From Variovorax ginsengisoli (GTDB lineage: Bacteria; Pseudomonadota; Gammaproteobacteria; Burkholderiales; Burkholderiaceae_C), in assembly GCF_006438845.1 (NCBI RefSeq), contig NZ_RCZJ01000002.1, positions 1-64,000 of the forward strand: a DNA stretch of 64,000 bases, given 5' to 3'. The translations under genes were made by a program, and so were the position numbers. The notes under the pieces are model-generated. The model had not been told where the DNA came from and searched no databases. It was given only the letters and a program-made list of their open reading frames with translations. Positions 17,798-26,747 of the stretch are shown here, one piece after another. Within the stretch, counting starts at the first letter, position 1; each line of letters begins with the position of its first letter.

Positions 17798-19480
17798 ATG
17801 AACATTCCAAATGAAACCCGATCGGGCGGCGACTTCCTCGCACGCACGCTCCACAGCTACGGCGTCGATCACATCTTCTTTGTCGATGCGATCCTTCGCC
17901 ACACTCTCGCCCATGCCGAAACACACGGAATCCGGCGCATCCTCGCGCATTCGGAAAAGGCGGCCGCGTACATGGCCGACGGCTTCAGCCGCGCGAGCCG
18001 CAGACCGGCGGTCTGCATGGCGCAGTCCGTCGGCGCGGCCAATCTGGCTGCCGGCCTTCAGGACGCCCATTTCGCGCACAGCCCCGTGATTGCCTTGACC
18101 GGTCGCCAGATTGCGACCAACCAGTACCGGCATGCGTACCAGGAGCTGCCGCACGAGCCGCTGTTCTCGCCGGTCACAAAGTTCACGGGCAAGGTAGAGA
18201 CCCCGTTTCAACTTGCCCATCTGGTCCGCCATGCCTTCAGGGTCGCGACCAGTGGCTTGTCCGGCCCTGTCCATCTGGATGTCGCCGGCCATGTCGGCAA
18301 CGTGGCAGATAACTGGCAGACCGATGAACCGGTGCTATCAGAACAACGTCACATGCGCGTACCAGCCCATCGCGCGCGACCTGAAGCGCAAGGCTTGCAG
18401 GACTTGGCCGATGCCCTCCTTCGGGCACGGGCACCAGTTCTCGTCGTGGGCGCTGCCCTTATGTGGTCCGGCGGAGAGGCGGCGTTGCGCGCACTCGCGC
18501 AACACGCCCGGCTGCCCGTCCTCTGCACGCTCGACGCCAAAGCGGCCATGGCCGACCTGCCCGCCCTGGACATGGGCGTGACGGGAACCTACGGGACAGA
18601 CGGCGGCAACCGCTTCTTGTCAGAGGCCGATTTCGTGGCTTTCATCGGCTGCGACGTCGGCGATCAGGTGACAGCGAACTGGCGCCTGCCCGCGCGCGGC
18701 GTGGCCACGGCCCAGGTCGGCGTGGACGCCGAAGATCTCGGGCGCAACCTCCCCGGTGCACTCACGCTGCAAGCGGACCCGCGCACGGCGCTGGAAGAAC
18801 TTCTGGCGCTGCTGCCGCCAGGCGGGCACGCGCAATGGCTGGCGCGGGGCCAGCAGCTGAAGGACCAATGGTGGGCGCAGCACGCCGCCGCGCTTGATTC
18901 GACAGCCCAGCCCATCCGTCCAGAGCGCCTGATGCGGGAGCTCGGCGTTTGGTTGCCGACGGATGCGGTGGTGGTGGCAGACACTGGCTATGCCTCGCAG
19001 TGGTCCGGACAGCTGCTGCAGCTCAAGGCGTCAAGCCAGACTTTCCTTCGTGCCGCCGGCTCCCTCGGTTGGGGGTTTCCGGCCTCGCTCGGTGCCAAGG
19101 CAGCCTGCCCGGACCGTCCCGTGGTCTGCCTGACCGGGGACGGGGGGTTCATGTATCACCTCCCGGAGTTGGAGACGGCCAAGCGCTGGGGATTGCACAC
19201 CATCACGGTCGTCAACAACAACGGCTGCCTTGCCCAAGGGCTTTCGAGCCTGCGCAAAGCCCAGATCGGCGGCGAGCGTATGGGCGACTGCTATCAGTTC
19301 ATCCAACAGGATTTCGCGGACATCGCGCGCTCTTTCGGATGCAAGGGGCTGAGTGTCACGCGGCCCTCCGAGCTGCGGGCGGCGTTCGATGAGGCGCTGG
19401 AAAGCGACCTTCCGGTCGTGATTGACGTGCGCAGCGATCCGGCGGCGCTGGCGCCGGTTCCCTGGATGCCCGCAGCGTGA
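17798..19480 (+). CDS. Thiamine-diphosphate-dependent enzyme, acetolactate-synthase-like
   Basis: A 560-residue ThDP enzyme with the usual three domains. The N-terminal pyrimidine-binding domain carries the activating glutamate in AHSEKAAAYMADGFS (about E52), followed by AQSVGAANLAAGL. A central domain has PVLVVGAALMWSG. The C-terminal domain has the ThDP motif CLTGDGGFMYHLPEL running to VVNNNG. It could be a 2-oxoacid decarboxylase, a carboligase or a sulfoacetaldehyde-type acetyltransferase; I cannot choose. As last gene after two transaminases, it is well placed to act on the aldehyde or 2-oxo acid they generate. No FAD-binding partner or small subunit is present. Confidence 0.85.
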   Translation: MNIPNETRSGGDFLARTLHSYGVDHIFFVDAILRHTLAHAETHGIRRILAHSEKAAAYMADGFSRASRRPAVCMAQSVGAANLAAGLQDAHFAHSPVIALTGRQIATNQYRHAYQELPHEPLFSPVTKFTGKVETPFQLAHLVRHAFRVATSGLSGPVHLDVAGHVGNVADNWQTDEPVLSEQRHMRVPAHRARPEAQGLQDLADALLRARAPVLVVGAALMWSGGEAALRALAQHARLPVLCTLDAKAAMADLPALDMGVTGTYGTDGGNRFLSEADFVAFIGCDVGDQVTANWRLPARGVATAQVGVDAEDLGRNLPGALTLQADPRTALEELLALLPPGGHAQWLARGQQLKDQWWAQHAAALDSTAQPIRPERLMRELGVWLPTDAVVVADTGYASQWSGQLLQLKASSQTFLRAAGSLGWGFPASLGAKAACPDRPVVCLTGDGGFMYHLPELETAKRWGLHTITVVNNNGCLAQGLSSLRKAQIGGERMGDCYQFIQQDFADIARSFGCKGLSVTRPSELRAAFDEALESDLPVVIDVRSDPAALAPVPWMPAA

Positions 19481-19492
19481 GTGGGTGATATC

Positions 19493-19511
19493 CGGCCACG
19501 AGGCGTGGCCG
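19493..19511 (+). terminator. Hairpin after the RpiR-led operon
   Basis: CGGCCACG-agg-CGTGGCCG is a perfect 8-bp stem with a 3-nt loop, 13 bp after the stop of the ThDP enzyme. No T run follows, so it may stabilise the 3' end or assist Rho-dependent termination rather than act as a full intrinsic terminator. Confidence 0.4.
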
Positions 19512-20317
19512 TCTAATACACAGAACTGCTCGCCCAGAGCATTTCCCTCGTTAGACCTCCTTGTGAAGTTCAGGCTTGGAGATAGGCCCAAATTTCATGC
19601 AGCGTGAAAGAGCGTGGCTCACGCCGCGGCACCCCGCCGGTTGCAGCCTCCCGAACTCTGTCGAGCCTGCGCGCTCGCATGACTTCGCACAGCAGGCGGG
19701 GGCAAACCTCGCCGCATCAAACGGCGTTCGATCACCTGCCTCGGCGAACGCGTCGCCTTCTCTCTCGCCGTCGGAGACATGGAGAAAAATCAGGTCGATC
19801 GAACCAGTCGTCACCTTGGACCCATGGGTTTGGATCTGACGCATTGGCCTCGATCGTTGGGTAGCATTGGGAGCCACAACGTCTGCAGTGGCAAAGACAT
19901 CTCTGCTGGCAACACACGAATCGGGGGTCCTGCGATGGACCCTTCACGCTGGGCACTCAGCGAAGGCGCGGTTCATAGCGCGTGCAAATGAGAAGGCTCT
20001 TCAATGCACCACCCGGACGAGGCCAACTCCGGTGCCCAACGCGTGGTCACCTGCTGGTTCTTGCGACTCGCTGACAGAGACAGGAAATGCGCGCGCACCG
20101 GGTGATGATCGCGGTTCTGACGATCACCGAAAAGGCCGATGAGCTCAGCAAGAAGCATCCGGAGACGTCTGTATAGCTTCCCACAAGGCCGCTAAAGATC
20201 AGCCTCGCGCCTCAAACACGTGCACGCATCTCGCCGTGTTCCTGGCAGTGCCACCTTGACCGTTCTCGGATTCGGGACAACCCCGATAGCCGACGCGCGG
20301 CTGCTGCGCTTAAATAA
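19512..20317. other. Gene-poor spacer before the inositol-like cassette
   Basis: About 800 bp without a supportable gene. Several short frames are open on both strands, but none has a domain, a ribosome site or a consistent codon pattern that I recognise. I saw no transposase or integrase remnant. The last few bases before the operator are AT-rich (TAAATAAT at 20311-20318) and probably belong to the promoter of the kinase gene. Confidence 0.45.
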
Positions 20318-20331
20318 TGGTATCGATACCA
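20318..20331. promoter_or_regulatory. LacI-type operator (perfect 14-bp palindrome)
   Basis: TGGTATCGATACCA is a perfect palindrome with a central CG, as LacI-family operators have. It ends 16 bp before the kinase ATG and directly follows TAAATAAT, so a bound repressor would cover the promoter or transcription start. The LacI-family gene in the same cassette (26744-27763) is the likely binder. Confidence 0.7.
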
Positions 20332-20347
20332 ATTTGCTCGCGCATTC

Positions 20348-22261
20348 ATGACTTCCTCTCGCTCTCTTGACCTCATCACAATAGGCCGCGCGATCGTCGA
20401 CATCTACGGCGATCAGGTGGGCGCCCGCCTAGAGGACGTCTCCAGCTTCTCGAGGTACGTGGGTGGCTGCCCCGCCAATATCGCTATCGGTACTTCCCGC
20501 CTGGGACTAAAGGTCGGCATGGTCACGCGCGTGGGGGACGACCACAACGGGCGATATCTGAAGGAGACCTTGTCCCGCGAAGGAGTCGACACGAGGCATG
20601 TCGTCGCAGACAGTGCACGCCTGACGGGCGTGGCCTTCCTGGCCATTCGCGATAAGGAAACCTTCCCGCTGCTGCACTATCGGGAAAACTGCGCCGACAT
20701 GGCGATCTCCCCGGAGGACTACAGCGAAGACTACATCGCCTCTGCGCGCGCTCTCCTCGTGTCCGGATCGCACCTGACGACCGAAGCCGCGGCCGAGAAC
20801 CTGCGTGTTGCGATCGCACGCGCCAAAGCGCGCGGTACCCAGGTCATTTTCGACATCGACTACCGTCCGGTCTTTTGGGGGCTGGTCGGCCGTGACGTGG
20901 GAGAGAGTCGGTTCGTCGACTCCGCCGTTGTCACCCGTGCGTGCCAGCGCCACATGGCCGAATTCGACCTGATCGTCGGCACCGAGGAAGAGGTTCATAT
21001 CGCCGGCGGTGATATCGATACCATCAAGGCATTGCGCCGGATTCGCGCTCTGACGCAGGCGCCCATCGTGCTCAAGCGCGGCGCTGCAGGCTGTGTCGTT
21101 TTTCCAGAGGCGATACCGGACATCTTGGACGATGGCATCGTCGGACCGGGCTTCCCCGTCGAGGTGTTCAATGTCGTGGGCGCCGGGGATGGCTTTTTAT
21201 CCGGGTTCCTGTCCGGATGGCTACGCGACAAGTCCTGGGAAGATTGCTGCCGCAGCGGCAACGCCACCGGCGCTTTGGTCGTTTCGCGCCACGGATGCTC
21301 GCCGGCTTCGCCGACGGCCGTCGAACTGGCATGGTTCCTTGACGGCGGACGCAACGATCCGGCGTTGCATCGCAGCGAGCACCTTCGCTACCTGCACCGC
21401 ACCACGACCCGACGCCCACGAGCTTCCCCGGTGTTCGTCATGGCGGCAGACCATGTCGCCCCCTTCGAGTCACTGCCACGGGTCGAAGGGCGCACTCTGG
21501 CAGGACTCAAGTCGCTGATCGCGGACGTGGCGCTGCAGCTCGCGCCACGGCATCCCGGGATGGGCGTGCTGTTCGACGATGCGCAGGGCGAACAGGCGCT
21601 ATTTCGCGTCGGCTCGGACATCGCCTGGGTAGGACGAAAGATCGAGCGCACCGGCCCCGCTCCCCTGCGCTTCACGGACGACCTTCCGGCAGCCGTGCTG
21701 CTGGCGAGCTGGCCGCGCCATCAAATCGTCAAGTGCCTGGTGCCCATGGAGGACGAATCCACGCAGGCGCTCCAGGAGGAGCGTCTGCTGGAACTGTACA
21801 GGGCCACATCGATGTATGGCATGGAGCTGCTGCTGGAGTTCGTGCATCCCGACACCCCGGACGATGCGGAGGTTGTGGTGGAGCGTATCCATCGCACGCA
21901 GGCGCTGGGCGTGCTGCCCGACTGGTGGAAGCTTCCGGCCTTTTCTGGCCCCGCATGCTGGGATGCCATAGAGCGGGCTATCCGCCTGGACAATCCGATG
22001 TGCCGGGGCGTACTGCTGTTGGGCGGCGGCAGAGCACGTGAGGATCTGCTGCAGGCGTTGAGCCACGCACCCAGGCCGCCGTTCATCCAGGGTTTTGCCG
22101 TGGGCCGTACGCTCTTCATGGAACCGGCCGCTGCATGGCTGGCCGGCGAATGCGACGATGCCGGTTTTGCGGCGGACCTGTCGGCGGCGTACGAGCAACT
22201 CGCGGTCGCCTGGCGGGACGGCGCCGGCGGACCGGCGGATTCGGATCCCGCCCGGCCATGA
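20348..22261 (+). CDS. iolC: IolC-like 5-dehydro-2-deoxygluconokinase fused to DUF2090
   Basis: A 637-residue two-domain protein. Residues 1 to about 335 are a PfkB kinase with GGCPANIAIGTSRLGLKVG and VTRVGDDHNGRYL near the N-terminus and the catalytic signature NVVGAGDGFLSGFLSG. Residues from about 350 are DUF2090, an aldolase-like domain with FVMAADHVAPFE, SWPRHQIVKCLV, ELLLEFVHP, GVLPDWWKLP and FAVGRTLF. IolC phosphorylates 2-deoxy-5-keto-gluconate in myo-inositol breakdown, and the DUF2090 fusion is common in Proteobacteria. Here iolD, iolB, iolG and iolA are not adjacent, so a related substrate is possible. It is the first gene of a LacI-controlled operon and overlaps the first permease. 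A second operator-like sequence lies inside it. Confidence 0.85.
   Translation: MTSSRSLDLITIGRAIVDIYGDQVGARLEDVSSFSRYVGGCPANIAIGTSRLGLKVGMVTRVGDDHNGRYLKETLSREGVDTRHVVADSARLTGVAFLAIRDKETFPLLHYRENCADMAISPEDYSEDYIASARALLVSGSHLTTEAAAENLRVAIARAKARGTQVIFDIDYRPVFWGLVGRDVGESRFVDSAVVTRACQRHMAEFDLIVGTEEEVHIAGGDIDTIKALRRIRALTQAPIVLKRGAAGCVVFPEAIPDILDDGIVGPGFPVEVFNVVGAGDGFLSGFLSGWLRDKSWEDCCRSGNATGALVVSRHGCSPASPTAVELAWFLDGGRNDPALHRSEHLRYLHRTTTRRPRASPVFVMAADHVAPFESLPRVEGRTLAGLKSLIADVALQLAPRHPGMGVLFDDAQGEQALFRVGSDIAWVGRKIERTGPAPLRFTDDLPAAVLLASWPRHQIVKCLVPMEDESTQALQEERLLELYRATSMYGMELLLEFVHPDTPDDAEVVVERIHRTQALGVLPDWWKLPAFSGPACWDAIERAIRLDNPMCRGVLLLGGGRAREDLLQALSHAPRPPFIQGFAVGRTLFMEPAAAWLAGECDDAGFAADLSAAYEQLAVAWRDGAGGPADSDPARP
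21010..21023. promoter_or_regulatory. Probable auxiliary LacI operator inside the kinase gene
   Basis: TGATATCGATACCA matches the upstream palindrome at 13 of 14 positions. It is 692 bp downstream of it, centre to centre, inside the coding region. An intragenic auxiliary operator resembles lac O2 in lacZ and would allow repression by DNA looping. A chance match is unlikely but not excluded. Confidence 0.5.
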
Positions 22262-23037
22262 AGGACGCGAAGGGAATCCGCTTGCGGCTGATCAGCCTGG
22301 CGTCGTGCGGGCTGCTGCTGTTGCTCTGGTGGGCGGCCACCGGCCCTACGGGCTGGGTCGAGGGCTCACGCTTTCCGAACCCGGCGAACTTTGTTGAATC
22401 ACTGCAACAGGTGGCGCTGGGCAACTACGCAGGCGGCAGCCTCGCAAAGCACATCGCGACCAGTTCGTGGTTGGTGGCGCGCGGCTTTGCACTGGCGGTC
22501 TTGATCGGCCTGACCCTGGGACTTGCGATGTCCTTGTCGGCCTTCTGCCGAGATTTCTTTGGACCGATCTTCAATTTCATCCGACCGGTGCCGCCGCTGG
22601 CGTGGATTCCGCTCGCGCTGCTGTGGTTCGGCCTGGGCGATGCGTCAAAGCTCTTCGTGATGGCGCTTGCGGCCTCCGTCCCGCTGGTCATCAACACCGT
22701 GACCGGTGTGGAGCAGATCGACCGCACCCTGCTGGAGGCGGCGCGCGTGAGCGGCGCCCGCGGCTCGGTCTGGCTGAGGCATGTCATCCTGCCCGGGGCC
22801 TTGCCGCACATCATGATCGGGATGCGACTCTCGCTCCAGACCTCGTGGACCGTGATCGTCGCGGCCGAGTTGCTCGGCGCCATCTGGGGTGTGGGCAAGG
22901 TCCTGACCGCCGCCAAGGACGATGTCTATCCCGGAATGATCGTCGTCGGGATGGCCACCGTGGCGGTGCTCGGTATCGCCAGCAGCATGCTGCTCGAATG
23001 GACAGAAAGGCGGGTGGTGCCTTGGAGCAGACGTTGA
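22258..23037 (+). CDS. ABC transporter permease, taurine/nitrate/sulfonate type
   Basis: A 259-residue permease of the SsuC/TauC class. It has about six membrane segments, beginning with LASCGLLLLLWWAA, a PPLAWIPLALLWFGLGDASK segment typical of the class, and an EAA loop LLEAARVSGARGSVWLRHVI. The ATG at 22258 overlaps the kinase stop, so transporter and kinase are coupled. A second, distinct permease follows immediately, so the channel is probably a heterodimer, which is less common in this transporter class than a homodimer. Confidence 0.92.
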   Translation: MKDAKGIRLRLISLASCGLLLLLWWAATGPTGWVEGSRFPNPANFVESLQQVALGNYAGGSLAKHIATSSWLVARGFALAVLIGLTLGLAMSLSAFCRDFFGPIFNFIRPVPPLAWIPLALLWFGLGDASKLFVMALAASVPLVINTVTGVEQIDRTLLEAARVSGARGSVWLRHVILPGALPHIMIGMRLSLQTSWTVIVAAELLGAIWGVGKVLTAAKDDVYPGMIVVGMATVAVLGIASSMLLEWTERRVVPWSRR

Positions 23038-23897
23038 ACGCCGCCGGCTCGCCCTCCCCCCGTCCAGGGCCGCCGACGACGCAACCGCGGGTCAAGGGTC
23101 GCGCGACCCAATTCTTGATCGCAGCGGATCGGAAGCCGCGGCGCTGGATCGGAGCACTCGGGATCGTGGCCTTTGTGCTCGCGTGGCACGTCCTGGCCGC
23201 GCGGATCGACAGCGCCAGCACCCTGGCCTCTCCGGCGGTCGTCGTGCGGACCTTCGTGGGCATGATGAGCGAACCGTTCGCGGGATCGACGCTCAGTGCG
23301 CACCTGCTCGCCAGTCTTCAGCGTTTCGGCGCCGGCTTCGGCCTCGCCGTCCTTCTGGGCATCCCGATGGGCGTGGCCATGGGATGGTTCCGGACCCTCG
23401 ACGCCGCCGTCAAGCCGTTGTTCAACCTGCTGCGGTTCATCGCGCCGATCGCATGGGTGCCGTTCGCGGTGCTGTGGTTCGGCACCGGCTTCGGCGGCCC
23501 TGTGCTCATCATCTTCGCGGGTGCATTTCCGGCCTGTGTGATCGGCGCGTACGGAGGCGCGAAGCTCGTCGACAGCCGCTTGCTAGAGGCGGCCCGCATG
23601 CTGGGAGCGCGCAGCGGACGCATCTTGCTTGAAGTGGTCCTGCCCAGCGCCATGCCCGCCATCGTCGCCGCATTGAGGGTGGCGGCCGGCAACGCCTGGC
23701 AATCGCTGGTGGGCGCCGAACTCATCGTCGCGACGTCGGGGCTCGCCTTCATCATGGTCAGGGGGCAGATGAACCGCACCATCGTGATCGTTCTGGTGGG
23801 CATGCTGGCGATCGGTCTCGTCGGCCTCCTGCTCGAATGGGTGTTTAGGCGCTTCGAGCGGTATGTCAAACGTCGGCTGGGATCGGCCAGCGCGTGA
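22998..23897 (+). CDS. ABC transporter permease, taurine/nitrate/sulfonate type (second)
   Basis: A 299-residue permease of the same class as its neighbour, with IVAFVLAWHVLAARID near residue 55, PIAWVPFAVLWFGTGFGG, and the EAA loop LLEAARMLGARSGRILLEVVL. The start is uncertain. The ATG at 22998 overlaps the previous gene by 40 bp; a TTG at 23022, preceded by GAAAGG, is an alternative. An N-terminal tail of about 50 polar, proline-rich residues precedes the first membrane segment, longer than usual. With the ATPase at 27760 and the binding protein at 23948 it completes the importer. Confidence 0.88.
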   Translation: MDRKAGGALEQTLNAAGSPSPRPGPPTTQPRVKGRATQFLIAADRKPRRWIGALGIVAFVLAWHVLAARIDSASTLASPAVVVRTFVGMMSEPFAGSTLSAHLLASLQRFGAGFGLAVLLGIPMGVAMGWFRTLDAAVKPLFNLLRFIAPIAWVPFAVLWFGTGFGGPVLIIFAGAFPACVIGAYGGAKLVDSRLLEAARMLGARSGRILLEVVLPSAMPAIVAALRVAAGNAWQSLVGAELIVATSGLAFIMVRGQMNRTIVIVLVGMLAIGLVGLLLEWVFRRFERYVKRRLGSASA

Positions 23898-23947
23898 TTC
23901 GTGGCCTGGCTCTGCCAGGGAACCTTGCAACCCAGAAAGGAAAAAAG

Positions 23948-25033
23948 ATGAGACATCTGAATCAACCCCGGCGCCGCACTCTCGGGTGCATCGGTGCATT
24001 CGCGCTTTCCGTGGCCGCCCTTGGCTTCGGATCGACGGCCTCCGCCGCCGATCCCACGCCAGTCAACGTCAGCTATCAAGTCACGATCCACGGCGTGCCA
24101 TTGCAGATCGCAGAAGACCGCGGCTGGTGGGCCGAGGCCGGCCTGAAACCGGGCAACATGACCTCCTTTGTCGCGGGCGCACAGCAGGTCGCCGCCGTGC
24201 CGTCCAAGACTTGGGACATCGGCCTGATGGGCGGGCCACCGGCACTGCTGGGCGCATCGAGGTTCGATCTGCAGACCGTGCTGATCCTGATCGACGACTC
24301 GCGGGCCAACGGCGTGGTGGCCCGCACCAAGGCCTTCGACGCCATCAAGGCGGACGCTGGCAAGGCGATGAAGGGAAAGCAGTACCTCGTTCCCGCCAAC
24401 TCCACATCGGACTATGCCGCGCAGGCCTGCTTCGCGAAGCTCGGGCTCAAGCCCGGTGACATGCAGGCGGTCAACATCGCACCCGGCGCCATCGTGGACG
24501 CCTTCAAGGGCAGCGACATCCCTATTGGCGCGGTCTGGTATCCGCACTTCGCCCGGATGGAGAAAGAGGGCGGCAAGCTGCTTTGCGACGGAAAGAGCGC
24601 GGGCGTGCTGGTCACCGGCAACATGGTGGTGCGGCCTGAGTACCTGAAAGACAACCTCGACGCCGTCGCACGCTTCGCCGCGATGTTCCTGCGAGGCATG
24701 AACGTCATGCGCGACGATCGGTCGGCGACGCTGGCGTCGATGAAGAAGTTCTACGACAAGGGTGGCGTGAGCCTGTCGCCCGAGGAGATGAAGGGCGAGA
24801 TCGACACGCGCAGCTACTGGAGCCTGGACGAACAACTCAAGGCCTTTGATCGTTCCTCCGGCACGTCGATGCTGGACAAGGAAAGCACGCGTCTGGCCGA
24901 GTTCTTCAAGTCGGCCGGCACGATCTCGAAAGTGATGGATGCCAAGGCGTACGTGAACCCGGTGGTGCTCGATTACATCAACAAGAACCCGAAGCTCAAG
25001 GCATTCGCCGAAGGCAAGCCGGGCGCGCTGTGA
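23948..25033 (+). CDS. Periplasmic binding protein, NMT1/TauA-like
   Basis: This 361-residue protein has a twin-arginine-like basic start (QPRRRTLGCIGAF), a hydrophobic segment and a cleavage region STASAADP, then NVSYQVTIHGVPLQIAEDRGWW, the usual opening of NMT1/SsuA-like binding proteins, and later SKTWDIGLMGGPPALLG. AGAAAGGAAAA precedes the ATG at 23948 and supports this start. These proteins deliver sulfonates, nitrate, pyrimidine precursors or other small anions to ABC permeases; an inositol-like or sugar-acid ligand would be unusual. Its stop overlaps the GTG start of the SDR gene (GTGA). Confidence 0.88.
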   Translation: MRHLNQPRRRTLGCIGAFALSVAALGFGSTASAADPTPVNVSYQVTIHGVPLQIAEDRGWWAEAGLKPGNMTSFVAGAQQVAAVPSKTWDIGLMGGPPALLGASRFDLQTVLILIDDSRANGVVARTKAFDAIKADAGKAMKGKQYLVPANSTSDYAAQACFAKLGLKPGDMQAVNIAPGAIVDAFKGSDIPIGAVWYPHFARMEKEGGKLLCDGKSAGVLVTGNMVVRPEYLKDNLDAVARFAAMFLRGMNVMRDDRSATLASMKKFYDKGGVSLSPEEMKGEIDTRSYWSLDEQLKAFDRSSGTSMLDKESTRLAEFFKSAGTISKVMDAKAYVNPVVLDYINKNPKLKAFAEGKPGAL

Positions 25034-25893
25034 CCACAGACAGCCTCCAGGGGTTGTGCACCCTCGTGACCGGCGGTGCGCAGGGCATCGGCTTCGCGGC
25101 CGCCGCGGAATGCGCGCGGCGCGGCGCGGCCATCGCCGTGCTCGACATGAATCCGCAGGCAGCCGAGCGTGCCGCCGGGGCACTGGCCGAGCGCTTCGGC
25201 GTCGCCACGTGCTGGGCATCGGCGAACGTGGCGGAGGGCCCCATGGCGAAGGGCGCCATCGATGCCTGTGTGCAGCGACTGGGTCACATCGACGTCCTGG
25301 TCAACTGCGCCGGCATCATGACCCCACGCTTGGCCGCCGTCGCCGACATGCCGGTCGACGACGTGCAGCAGATGTTCGATGTCCACGTGCGCGGTGCCTT
25401 CCTGTGCAGCCAGGCTGTGATCCCGGGCATGGCGTCGCGCGGCTTCGGCCGCATCATCAACATCTCGTCGGTGCTGGGCGTGCTCGGCCTGCCGTTCCGA
25501 AGCGGCTATGCCATCGCCAAGCATGCCATCAACGGGTTCACCAAGTCGCTCGCGGTGGAGGTCGCCCGTCAGGGCATCACCGTCAATGCGGTGGCGCCCG
25601 GCTACATCCTGACAGAGACGCTGCAGCGGCGCCTCGACGACGGCCTGCTCGACTATGCGCTTTATGCAGACCGGGCTCCGGCGGGACGATGGGGTCTGCC
25701 CGAAGAAGTCGGGCACGTCATCGCTTTTCTCGCCCTGCCCGCTTCCGGATTCATCACGGGCACCGTCATCCCCGTGGACGGCGGCTACACCATGCGCGGC
25801 GACCCGGGTGAAGCCATCGGCGCGGCCGGCGCGGTCGAAGGACTGCGCGCCGTCCGCGCACGCTTCGACGATCTCGAAGAAGGTCGGGGCTGA
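25030..25893 (+). CDS. Short-chain dehydrogenase/reductase
   Basis: A 287-residue SDR oxidoreductase. The cofactor motif TLVTGGAQGIGFAAA is at about residues 12-26, DMN at the end of the second strand suggests NAD(H), NCAGI follows, the catalytic serine is in INISSVLGVLG, the YxxxK pair is in SGYAIAKHAING, and the PVDGGYTMRG ending is classical. It begins with GTG overlapping the stop of the binding protein. It probably oxidises a hydroxyl of the imported polyol or sugar acid, filling the place that iolG has in normal inositol clusters; that is inference. A roughly 30-residue C-terminal extension follows the usual end. Confidence 0.9.
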   Translation: MTTDSLQGLCTLVTGGAQGIGFAAAAECARRGAAIAVLDMNPQAAERAAGALAERFGVATCWASANVAEGPMAKGAIDACVQRLGHIDVLVNCAGIMTPRLAAVADMPVDDVQQMFDVHVRGAFLCSQAVIPGMASRGFGRIINISSVLGVLGLPFRSGYAIAKHAINGFTKSLAVEVARQGITVNAVAPGYILTETLQRRLDDGLLDYALYADRAPAGRWGLPEEVGHVIAFLALPASGFITGTVIPVDGGYTMRGDPGEAIGAAGAVEGLRAVRARFDDLEEGRG

Positions 25894-25898
25894 GCGGC

Positions 25899-26747
25899 AT
25901 GCGAACTTCCATCCATGCCGCCGTCTGGGGTGCCGACTGGAGCCCGCAGGGCATCACTCCCGCCCTGGCCGGCGCCGCTTCGCTGGGCTACGACCACGTC
26001 GTGGTGCCCTTGCGCCGTTTCGACGACATCCAGCCGGCGGCGCTGGCACGCGCCTTCGCGCAGGAACGCCTTTCGCCGCTGAACACCTGCGGCTTGTCTG
26101 CCGACAAGGATATCGGTGATGCCGATGCGCAAGTGCGCGCACGCGGCATCGCCCATCTGCAGCATGCCGTGGCCCTGGCGCGCGACATGGGATCCTCACA
26201 GATCGGGGGCGTGCTGTACGGCCCCATCCACAAGGCGGCCGGCCCGCTGCCGGAGACAGCCTTTCGGCGAGCTGCTGAATCGATGCACGCTGTGGCTTCG
26301 CATGCAGCGCAGGCCGGGGTCCGCATCGCACTCGAGGTGGTGAACCGCTATGAGACCCCACTGCTGTACAACACGCGGCGCGGCCTGGAGTTTCTGACTG
26401 CGGTGGCGCATCCCAACGTGTTCCTGCACCTCGACACCTTTCACATGAGCATCGACGAATCGGCCCCCTTCGACATGATCGAAGCGGCCCTGCCTCACCT
26501 GGCCTACCTGGAACTCGATCAGAGTCACCGCGGCGATGCCTTTGAAGGATCGCTCGATCTGGCCGCATGGGCGCGCCGCGCTGCCGATCTGGGCTACGAC
26601 GGCATCGTCGGCGTGGAGGCCTTCTCACGCCAGCTGCTCGCGCCGGATCACGCCGATGCGCTCGCGGTGTGGGAGGACCGTTTCACGCACGGCCAGACCG
26701 TGGCGTCCAACTTCATGCAGGTTATACGCAGCGGGTTCGCACGATGA
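25899..26747 (+). CDS. Sugar phosphate isomerase/epimerase (AP-endonuclease-family-2 TIM barrel)
   Basis: A 282-residue xylose-isomerase-like TIM barrel. Metal-ligand regions are visible: the glutamate in RIALEVVNRYETP (about residue 148), HLDTFHMSIDE (Asp and His, about 178-188), and GIVGVEAFSR near the end. The family includes IolE, tagatose-3-epimerase and hydroxypyruvate isomerase; the EVVNRYETP and LDTFHM pattern is most like D-tagatose/psicose 3-epimerases. It lies 5 bp after the SDR gene and overlaps the LacI gene. It probably isomerises or epimerises the keto product of the SDR. The assignment to the fold is strong, the substrate open. Confidence 0.87.
   Translation: MRTSIHAAVWGADWSPQGITPALAGAASLGYDHVVVPLRRFDDIQPAALARAFAQERLSPLNTCGLSADKDIGDADAQVRARGIAHLQHAVALARDMGSSQIGGVLYGPIHKAAGPLPETAFRRAAESMHAVASHAAQAGVRIALEVVNRYETPLLYNTRRGLEFLTAVAHPNVFLHLDTFHMSIDESAPFDMIEAALPHLAYLELDQSHRGDAFEGSLDLAAWARRAADLGYDGIVGVEAFSRQLLAPDHADALAVWEDRFTHGQTVASNFMQVIRSGFAR

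Noticed and set aside
23318..25219. A 633-codon minus-strand open frame
   Set aside because: It is antisense to a permease, the binding protein and the SDR gene, and has no recognisable domain.
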